Assembly: GCA_005881235.1 (NCBI GenBank)
Contig: VBEQ01000068.1
Location: 1 to 5,273 of the forward strand
Length of the DNA: 5,273 nt
Source: Chloroflexota bacterium
GTDB lineage: Bacteria > Chloroflexota > Dormibacteria > CF-121
Direction of reading: 5' to 3'
Shown here: in pieces, positions 1 through 4,490 of the stretch
Numbering within the stretch: position 1 is the stretch's first letter
Layout of the letters: each line of letters starts with the position of its first letter
Made by a program: the position numbers and the translations under genes
Notes under the pieces: model-generated
Database searches by the model: none
Told to the model about the DNA's origin: nothing
What the model saw: the letters and a program-made list of their open reading frames with translations, nothing else

Positions 1-1
1 G

Positions 2-832
2 GGCGGAACGTATCTTCACCTTGCCGCCGGTTCCGGTCATGCGATCAATGCCCTTGACCCCCTGCTCTTCGCGATTGAATCGGACGAACCAACTGATCAG
101 CTCAGCGACGTGCTCGACCTGATCGGCTTGATGTGCGGCAGGCTCGATGAAGTGGAGCGCGCGCAGGTTGAGGCGATTACGCGCTCAGTGATCGCCAATG
201 CGCTTACAACACCAGTCCTCGGAGATATTTGGCGGCAGCTCGATGGCGCCCAGCCGGGCTCGCGCGTGAGTACCATCCTTCGGCGCTGGGTCACCGGCGA
301 TCTCGGACGACTCTTCAGCGCACCCACCAACGTCGACCTTGGGGCAGACATCGTGGGGTTCAACCTTCGCGACCTGAGCGAGGAGCTCGTACCTCCAGCC
401 TGCTTGCTTCTGGCCAACTGGCTTTGGACTGCATTGCGCCGAGATCGTCGGCCGCGCCACCTCCTTATTGACGAAGTGGGTCTTCTGCTGGAACACGAAC
501 CAATCCGGCGATTCCTTATTCGCTTGGCTCGCCGGATTCGAAAGTACGGCGGGAGCTTGATCCTGGTCAGCCAGAACCCCGGCGACTTTTTCGAAACCAA
601 AGATGGCGCCGTGCTTGCAACAAATCCCAGCATTCTTCTTCTGGGTTCCCAGAAGCACTCCGAGGCCATGAAGTTGCAGAAGGCCTTCAATCTGACCGAG
701 CGGCAGGTCAACTACTTGGAGACGGCAGAGCGCGGCGACTTTCTGTTGGTCGCCGGACCAAATCGTGTGCCGGTGCACGTCATGGTGCCGCCCTGGATGG
801 ATGAGCTGATCGTGAAGTCCCGTGGACACTGA
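2..832 (+). CDS. VirB4/TraC-like conjugal transfer ATPase, C-terminal part (5' end outside window)
   Basis: The frame is open from base 2 to the TGA at 830-832, giving 276 visible residues; the N-terminal half and Walker A lie upstream. VirB4-type ATPases power assembly and substrate transfer of conjugative type IV secretion systems at the inner face of the membrane. Seen here: an N-terminal stretch GGTYLHLAAGSGHAINALDP, which resembles the strand pair and 'NP' turn that follow Walker A in this family; Walker B HLLIDEVGLLL with Asp157-Glu158 of the visible part (bases 470-475); then the SQNPGDFF segment with Gln191, matching the conserved Gln motif after Walker B; and a tail (FNLTERQVNYLETAERGDF) typical of VirB4 C-termini. 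GTG at 110 is internal, because family-like sequence continues upstream. Codon use is less G/C-ending than downstream. A VirD4-like coupling ATPase is the main alternative, but the tail favours VirB4. Confidence 0.85.
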   Translation, partial: GGTYLHLAAGSGHAINALDPLLFAIESDEPTDQLSDVLDLIGLMCGRLDEVERAQVEAITRSVIANALTTPVLGDIWRQLDGAQPGSRVSTILRRWVTGDLGRLFSAPTNVDLGADIVGFNLRDLSEELVPPACLLLANWLWTALRRDRRPRHLLIDEVGLLLEHEPIRRFLIRLARRIRKYGGSLILVSQNPGDFFETKDGAVLATNPSILLLGSQKHSEAMKLQKAFNLTERQVNYLETAERGDFLLVAGPNRVPVHVMVPPWMDELIVKSRGH

Positions 833-851
833 TCTCGCCTCACTCAAGTCA

Positions 852-880
852 TTGATTTTTGCCGTGCGACGCCCAATAAT
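852..880 (+). promoter_or_regulatory. Candidate sigma70-type promoter for the 68-aa gene
   Basis: TTGATT at 852-857 (4 of 6 to TTGACA) and AATAAT at 875-880 (5 of 6 to TATAAT) are separated by exactly 17 bp, in a locally AT-rich patch just after the VirB4 stop. Transcription would start near 887, leaving a leader of about 75 nt before the GTG at 963. This is the best canonical promoter seen in the window. It is a sequence match only. Confidence 0.5.
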
Positions 881-901
881 TAGCGGCTGAATTGCGCTTA
901 C

Positions 902-919
902 CGTCACCTTAAGGGGACG
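902..919. promoter_or_regulatory. 18-bp near-palindrome, possible operator
   Basis: CGTC-A-CCTTAAGG-G-GACG is symmetric about 910/911, with eight of nine base pairs matching; only A906/G915 breaks it. It lies about 15 to 30 bp past the predicted start of transcription, where a dimeric repressor could block elongation or initiation. No regulator gene is identified in the window. Confidence 0.35.
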
Positions 920-925
920 TAGCGC

Positions 926-948
926 GTGTGGCTGGGCGGGAGCCACGC
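926..948 (+). promoter_or_regulatory. Leader hairpin just upstream of the Shine-Dalgarno
   Basis: GTGTGGCT (926-933) pairs with AGCCACGC (941-948) around a 7-nt loop, giving an 8-bp stem with one G-U pair. It ends two bases before the purine-rich ribosome site at 950-957. No T-tract follows on either strand, so it does not look like a classical intrinsic terminator. It could influence ribosome access or mRNA stability. Confidence 0.35.
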
Positions 949-962
949 AAAGGGGAAAAGAC

Positions 963-1169
963 GTGCAGGACCTCACTGAGCGTCGCAATGAGGAGGCCCG
1001 CGAGGTCAGGGATTTGCTGGCGGCCAAGCTCAAAATGCATCCGATCTGGCTGGGCGGCCTCGACACGCAGGCGGCCCGACATATCTATCTCTTCATCCAG
1101 GCGCTCGAGGGCCGCAAGCCGTTTGGCCGGGTCCGGCGGCAGCGGGCCCCGAACTTGACGCTCGACTGA
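963..1169 (+). CDS. Small protein of unknown function, 68 aa
   Basis: I do not recognise a family. GTG at 963 is chosen because AGGGGAA (951-957) lies 5 nt upstream, the clearest Shine-Dalgarno in the window. 58 of 68 codons end in G or C by hand count, like the downstream chromosomal genes, which supports a real gene. The protein has a charged probable helix (residues 3-24, rich in Glu and Arg), a short HPIWLGGLD turn (26-34), a second amphipathic helix (35-50) and a basic tail (RKPFGRVRRQR, 51-61). No signal peptide, membrane segment or cysteine is seen. The compact two-helix shape and basic tail could suit nucleic-acid or protein binding, but that is a guess. Its own promoter and leader precede it, so it is probably not simply part of the VirB4 transcript. 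Its last codons and TGA stop lie within the 26-bp repeat. Confidence 0.55.
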   Translation: MQDLTERRNEEAREVRDLLAAKLKMHPIWLGGLDTQAARHIYLFIQALEGRKPFGRVRRQRAPNLTLD

Positions 1170-1174
1170 CGACG
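1149..1174. repeat. 26-bp repeat, copy 1
   Basis: Matches 1746-1771 at 23 of 26 positions: CCGAACTTGACG is identical, then one T, then GACTGACG and a final CG are identical, with differences at positions 13, 15 and 24. It contains two TGACG units 11 bp apart (1156-1160 and 1167-1171). The second unit provides the TGA stop of the 68-aa gene. The function is unknown. Confidence 0.6.
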
Positions 1175-1237
1175 CGCTAGGGCGACACGCCAACCGTTCG
1201 GGCGAGCCAGGCTGCGAGCAGATCGCGCACCCCGTGG

Positions 1238-1268
1238 CGAGCCTGATCGCTTTTGTTGATCGGGCTCG
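1238..1268. other. 11-bp stem-loop in the gap before the VOC gene
   Basis: CGAGCCTGATC (1238-1248) pairs with GATCGGGCTCG (1258-1268) around the 9-nt loop GCTTTTGTT, with one G-U pair in the + strand RNA. It is the strongest hairpin I found in the window. No T-run follows directly, so it would be an atypical terminator for the 68-aa gene; an mRNA 3'-end stabiliser is the other simple reading. The rest of 1170-1371 shows no convincing gene or RNA gene. Confidence 0.45.
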
Positions 1269-1274
1269 AGGCCG
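1263..1274. repeat. 12-bp direct repeat, copy 1 (GGCTCGAGGCCG)
   Basis: Exactly repeated at 1318-1329, 55 bp downstream. Its first six bases form the end of the right arm of the 1238-1268 stem. The spacing is not a multiple of three, which argues against a protein repeat. Confidence 0.45.
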
Positions 1275-1317
1275 CTGGGATTTTCGCTGGATGATGCCGC
1301 GGTCACGGCACTGGCCA

Positions 1318-1329
1318 GGCTCGAGGCCG
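1318..1329. repeat. 12-bp direct repeat, copy 2 (GGCTCGAGGCCG)
   Basis: Exact copy of 1263-1274. Its GGCTCG could also pair with CGAGCC at 1238-1243, so two alternative foldings of the intergenic RNA can be drawn. Chance is possible for a 12-mer in GC-rich DNA. Confidence 0.4.
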
Positions 1330-1359
1330 ACGCTGTAGGAACCGGCTGAGCGAGCTGGC

Positions 1360-1365
1360 TAAACT
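1360..1365 (+). promoter_or_regulatory. -10 box of a probable leaderless promoter
   Basis: TAAACT fits the TANNNT pattern and ends 6 nt before GTG 1372, so transcription would begin at about the first base of the start codon. No Shine-Dalgarno precedes the gene, and no good -35 is seen near 1337-1342. The box is embedded in the inverted repeat GGCTA-AAC-TAGCC (1357-1369). Confidence 0.5.
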
Positions 1366-1371
1366 AGCCGC

Positions 1372-1755
1372 GTGAAGCCGATGATTTCGGGCGCGCACGT
1401 TCTGATCTACAGCCACGATGCCGAGGCGGACCGCGCGTTCTTTAGAGAGGTGCTCGGGTTTGACTCCGTGGATTCGGGCGGCGGTTGGCTCATCTTCGCG
1501 CTCCCTGCCACGGAGCTGGCGATCCACCCGACCGAGGGGGAGGACAATCACGAGCTCTACCTGCTGTGCGAGGACATCGAGGCGACGGCAAAGGAACTGG
1601 AGCGGAGAAAGGTCCCCATCACGCGGCCCTTCGATGAGGAGCGCTGGGGAAGCGTCACCAGGATCACCCTGCCCGGCGGAGGACGCATTGGGCTGTACCA
1701 ACCCAAGCATCCGCTCGCTCACTCGAAGACCGGAGCCGCCCAGAGCCGAACTTGA
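1372..1755 (+). CDS. VOC family (glyoxalase / bleomycin-resistance fold) protein
   Basis: 127 aa, the usual size for a one-domain vicinal-oxygen-chelate protein. The paired beta-alpha-beta-beta-beta modules are visible. Module 1 begins AHVLIYSHD (8-16), followed by the helix RAFFREVLGFD (21-31) and strands to AIHP (50-53). Module 2 begins HELYLLCEDIEATAKEL (60-76) and ends GGGRIGLYQP (102-111). Such proteins act as isomerases, dioxygenases or drug-binding proteins, so the substrate cannot be assigned. His9 and His60 sit at common metal positions, but the Glu usual in the last strand ('ielyeP') is Gly107 here, so metal catalysis is doubtful. GTG 1372 is preferred because of the -10 box right upstream; ATG 1381 is the alternative. 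The last 15 or so residues extend past the domain, and the TGA lies in repeat copy 2. Confidence 0.8.
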   Translation: MKPMISGAHVLIYSHDAEADRAFFREVLGFDSVDSGGGWLIFALPATELAIHPTEGEDNHELYLLCEDIEATAKELERRKVPITRPFDEERWGSVTRITLPGGGRIGLYQPKHPLAHSKTGAAQSRT

Positions 1756-1771
1756 CGTTAGACTGACGGCG
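1746..1771. repeat. 26-bp repeat, copy 2
   Basis: Second copy of the element at 1149-1174 (23 of 26 identical). Its TGACG units are at 1753-1757 and 1764-1768, again 11 bp apart. Here the first unit supplies the stop codon, that of the VOC gene. It lies 30 bp before the alpha-galactosidase start. It includes TTGACG (1752-1757), a -35-like hexamer, and TAGACT (1759-1764), a -10-like hexamer, but the two are not at promoter spacing from each other. A regulatory role for the downstream operon is possible. Confidence 0.6.
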
Positions 1772-1800
1772 ATCTGGACTTAGAGCCGCTCGCCGACCAG

Positions 1801-3873
1801 ATGGCCGGCACCTTTTCCGTCGTGGCGGGTGACCGCACCGTGGTTCGGCTTGCCGCCTGCGCAGTGAAGTTGAACGGCGAGTGGTTCGCCAGCACGGGCA
1901 CCCCGCTGCCACATCCCGAACCCGTTTCCCTGCACTGGCAGGCCGGCCCGGCGTTGGCGACCGCCCGCCTGATCTCACACGAGGGCGGAGTCGTGATCGA
2001 GTGCGAGCTCAACAATCCTGGTGAGGCGCCGTTGACCTTCAACGGCTGGCGTCCCATCGTCATCGACGGGGGCGGCGCCGCCCTGCGGGTGGGCGATGAG
2101 CCGTGGCGCGCCAGCGCGCTGATCAATGGCTACCAATCCTGGGATTACGCCGGGATCCACCCGCTCGATGAGGCGATCACCGAGGGCGACCGCAAGCCAA
2201 CCGCCGCGTCGTGGTGGACCGCCGCGATCTGCGACGGCGAGGCGATGTTCGTCGCGCAGGTGCTGCGGGCCAGCCGCTTCGCGACCGTCTTCCGCTGGCA
2301 CTACCACCGCGACGAGCACGCCGGCGATTCGCTCCCGACCGACATCCCGACATTCGTCGCCGAGCAGCACGGCTCGCCGCTCTCGGAACCGGAGCAGCGC
2401 AGCGGCCTCCCCCAGGAGCTCCGGCTGGAGGTGGCGCCCCAGACCGGCCTGGTCTCCGATCCCATCCTTCTTCTCTATGGCGAGGACGGCACCGCTACCC
2501 TGCGTAAGGCGCTCGCCGCGGCGGGTCACGCGGCCGGCGCCCGCAGTTTCCCCACCGTGCCGCGCGGTTGGTGCAGCTGGTATCACCTGGGCCTCGCGGT
2601 CACCGAAAGCGATATCACCCGGCACGCCGCCTTCCTGGCGAAGCGAATGCCGGAGCTTGCCAGGAGCTCCGCCAACGGGTTCCGTGCGGTGATCCAGCTC
2701 GACGACGGCTGGATGCCTCGCTGGCAGCGCTGGGGCGACTGGGTCGCGAATGAGTTCTTCGCCGCCGGGCTGCACGCGCTCGCCACCCGAGTCCACCGCC
2801 ATCGTCTTGAACTCGGCATCTGGCTCGCCCCCTTTCATGTCGCCGCCGACTCGAAGCTGGCCGAGGCTCATCCCGAGTGGCTGCTGAAGGCAGGCGATGG
2901 GACGCCGCTGGTCGACCCACGGCTCAGCCGCGCGTACCACATCCTCGACCCCACGCACCCACAGGTCCAGACGTTTCTCGACGAGCTCTTTCGCGGCCTG
3001 CGCAAGGACGGCTTCACCTATTTCAAGCTCGACTTTCTCTACGGCGCCGCCTACGAGGCCGGCCGGTACGACCCTGAGGTGACAGGGACGCAGGCCCTTC
3101 GCGCCGGACTGAAGCGCATTTTCGACGCGGTCAATCCGCCGGGCAAGCCAGAGCAGACCTTTCTCCTCGCCTGTGGCGCACCGTTGATGCCGGTCGTCGG
3201 CCTCGTGCACGGCGCTCGAACGGGCGGCGACGTCGGCATTCCGCAGATGGAAGATGGTAAGGCGACGGCGCCGCAGCTCGGATTCCCGTTGATCCTCTCG
3301 ATGGCCCGCAACCAGGCGGCCCGTCTCTTCCTCGATCGATCCCTGTTCGCGGTCGACGTCGACGTCGCGATGGCGGCGGCGCCGCAGCTGACCCCCGACG
3401 AGGCGCAGGTGATGATCACTGTCGCGGCCCTCTCGGGTGGCATCTTCATGCTTGGCGACGACCTGGAAACCCTCCCCACCGACCGCCTGGCGCTGCTGCG
3501 AAATCCGAACGTGCTCGGCCTGGTCGGCGGGCCCGCGGCCGAGCCGGTCCACCTCTTCAGCGCCCCCGAACGCGAGGCGCACGACCACTGGTTCGCCTCT
3601 CCGCAAGAGCTGCCGCCGCTCTGGGTACGCCGTGATGCGGACGGCACCACGATCGCCGCGGTATACAACTGGAGCGATGCCGCGAAGCCGTACCGCCTGC
3701 ACTTCGGCGAGGCCACCGGAGCGGGCGGGACGTTCACGATCACGGATCTCTGGTCAACACGACGCGGCGGCCGGGCGCTCGGCGTCAAGACCGACACGCT
3801 CCGACTGACGCTCCCGCCGCACAGCGTGCGACTTCTTAAAATGAAACCCGCCGCCGCCCCCGCGCGGCCTTAA
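1801..3873 (+). CDS. Alpha-galactosidase, glycoside hydrolase family 36
   Basis: 690 aa. Retaining exo-hydrolase expected to release terminal alpha-galactose from melibiose- or raffinose-type sugars; no signal peptide, so probably cytoplasmic. Layout: N-terminal beta-sandwich (about 1-245, with GYQSWD at 110-115), (beta/alpha)8 catalytic barrel (about 250-590), C-terminal beta domain (about 605-682). Motifs: RGWCSWYH (W257, C258, W260), QLDDGW (D301-D302, substrate contacts), GIWLAPFHV, YFKLDFL with nucleophile Asp411, ACGAPLMPVVG (C458) and the GARTGGD segment with Arg473 and acid/base Asp477. As I recall it, Thermotoga maritima GalA aligns along this whole stretch, with Asp327 and Asp387 as the catalytic pair. 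Position 470 is His where I recall Asp in that enzyme. An in-frame stop at 1759 limits upstream extension, ATG 1801 is the first good start, and no Shine-Dalgarno is seen. It leads a probable operon with the next two genes. Alpha-N-acetylgalactosaminidase activity is a less likely alternative. Confidence 0.9.
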   Translation: MAGTFSVVAGDRTVVRLAACAVKLNGEWFASTGTPLPHPEPVSLHWQAGPALATARLISHEGGVVIECELNNPGEAPLTFNGWRPIVIDGGGAALRVGDEPWRASALINGYQSWDYAGIHPLDEAITEGDRKPTAASWWTAAICDGEAMFVAQVLRASRFATVFRWHYHRDEHAGDSLPTDIPTFVAEQHGSPLSEPEQRSGLPQELRLEVAPQTGLVSDPILLLYGEDGTATLRKALAAAGHAAGARSFPTVPRGWCSWYHLGLAVTESDITRHAAFLAKRMPELARSSANGFRAVIQLDDGWMPRWQRWGDWVANEFFAAGLHALATRVHRHRLELGIWLAPFHVAADSKLAEAHPEWLLKAGDGTPLVDPRLSRAYHILDPTHPQVQTFLDELFRGLRKDGFTYFKLDFLYGAAYEAGRYDPEVTGTQALRAGLKRIFDAVNPPGKPEQTFLLACGAPLMPVVGLVHGARTGGDVGIPQMEDGKATAPQLGFPLILSMARNQAARLFLDRSLFAVDVDVAMAAAPQLTPDEAQVMITVAALSGGIFMLGDDLETLPTDRLALLRNPNVLGLVGGPAAEPVHLFSAPEREAHDHWFASPQELPPLWVRRDADGTTIAAVYNWSDAAKPYRLHFGEATGAGGTFTITDLWSTRRGGRALGVKTDTLRLTLPPHSVRLLKMKPAAAPARP

Positions 3874-3893
3874 CGAACTGCTCTCAAACCACC

Positions 3894-4490
3894 ATGCGCC
3901 GCGTGCTTTTCTACCGCTTATACGACGTCGTCCCTGCCCGGCTGGCCGAGCTGGAGAAAGACGCACGCGCCTTCACCCGCAGCCGCGCCTGGCGGGGCGA
4001 TGCCTTCTGGCTCGCGACCGAGAACACCACCGACCTCTTCGCCATGGAGTACTTCCGGCATGCTCGCAACGAGGAAGGCCCGAGCCTCTCCGCCGCGGGT
4101 TTCCTGCGCTTGCTCGGCGATGAGACCGACGCCATCGCCACGCTCTATTTCATGAACGACGTCTCCCAACGCTTTCACGGACGCGCGCTCCTCGATGACG
4201 AAGAAAACCCGATCGCCAAGCTGCGCCACCTCGACATCCGGCAAGGGCGCCTGCCATCGGGCATGCCAATCGAAGATGTGCTGGCCGCACGCCCGGTGAT
4301 CAAGAAGATGGAAGGGGAGCCGATCACGTTCTATCCGCCGACCTATCGCCCCAACCCCTATTTCCGGCGCGACAAGCCGGGAATGTGGGGCTTCAGCCTG
4401 CGAGGCATCCGCGACTTCGCCCCCTCCTTCCTCGAGGCCGAGGCGGAGGCGATGCGCATCTACCGAGGCTTTCGTCGGCTCAACCCGTGA
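3894..4490 (+). CDS. Conserved-looking protein of unknown function, 198 aa
   Basis: I do not recognise the family. The reading frame is G/C-ending like its neighbours and starts at ATG 3894, 20 nt after the galactosidase stop, with no Shine-Dalgarno. The protein has no signal peptide, membrane segment or cysteine and is rich in aromatic residues and Arg. Visible parts: a possible beta strand RRVLFYRLY (2-10) and helix PARLAELEKDARAF (14-27); WRGDAFWLATENTTDLFAM (33-51); a helix around 65-75; TLYFMNDVSQRF (83-94); an acidic stretch DDEENP (101-106); and an aromatic, Pro-rich segment FYPPTYRPNPYF (146-157) followed by MWGFSLRGIRDFAP (164-177) and a C-terminal helix. The FYPPTYRP and MWGFSLRG stretches are the likeliest active or binding sites if it is an enzyme. 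The 4-base overlap with the hydrolase gene suggests translational coupling and a shared role. Confidence 0.75.
   Translation: MRRVLFYRLYDVVPARLAELEKDARAFTRSRAWRGDAFWLATENTTDLFAMEYFRHARNEEGPSLSAAGFLRLLGDETDAIATLYFMNDVSQRFHGRALLDDEENPIAKLRHLDIRQGRLPSGMPIEDVLAARPVIKKMEGEPITFYPPTYRPNPYFRRDKPGMWGFSLRGIRDFAPSFLEAEAEAMRIYRGFRRLNP

Noticed and set aside
110..112. GTG as the start of the VirB4 gene
   Set aside because: Family-like sequence continues in frame to the left edge, so this codon is internal.
926..948. Hairpin considered as the terminator of virB4
   Set aside because: It lies downstream of the predicted next promoter and no T-tract follows on either strand.
185..1066. A 293-aa minus-strand open frame across VirB4 and the following gap
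   Set aside because: It runs antisense to clear VirB4 motifs, shows no recognisable domain and crosses the promoter-like region.
928..1158. A 76-aa plus-strand frame starting at GTG 928
   Set aside because: Its start lies inside the hairpin, it has no ribosome site, and it is out of frame with the better-supported gene at 963.
909..1193. A 94-aa minus-strand frame opposite the 68-aa gene
   Set aside because: The plus-strand gene has a promoter, a Shine-Dalgarno and 85% G/C-ending codons; the minus frame has no comparable start signals that I can see.
1260..1349. A protein-like stretch PLGFSLDDAAVTALARLEAD in one plus frame, possibly a gene remnant
   Set aside because: Only about 30 codons between two stops, with no start codon or match I can name; too short to call a pseudogene.
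1752..1780. TTGACG and TGGACT at 17-bp spacing as the galactosidase promoter
   Set aside because: The -10 matches only 3 of 6 positions, and the corresponding hexamer after repeat copy 1 (TAGGGC) is different, so promoter function is not supported by the pair.
1975..3702. A 575-aa open frame on the minus strand opposite the GH36 gene
   Set aside because: The GH36 frame has full family motifs, and long antisense frames are expected opposite G/C-ending codons.
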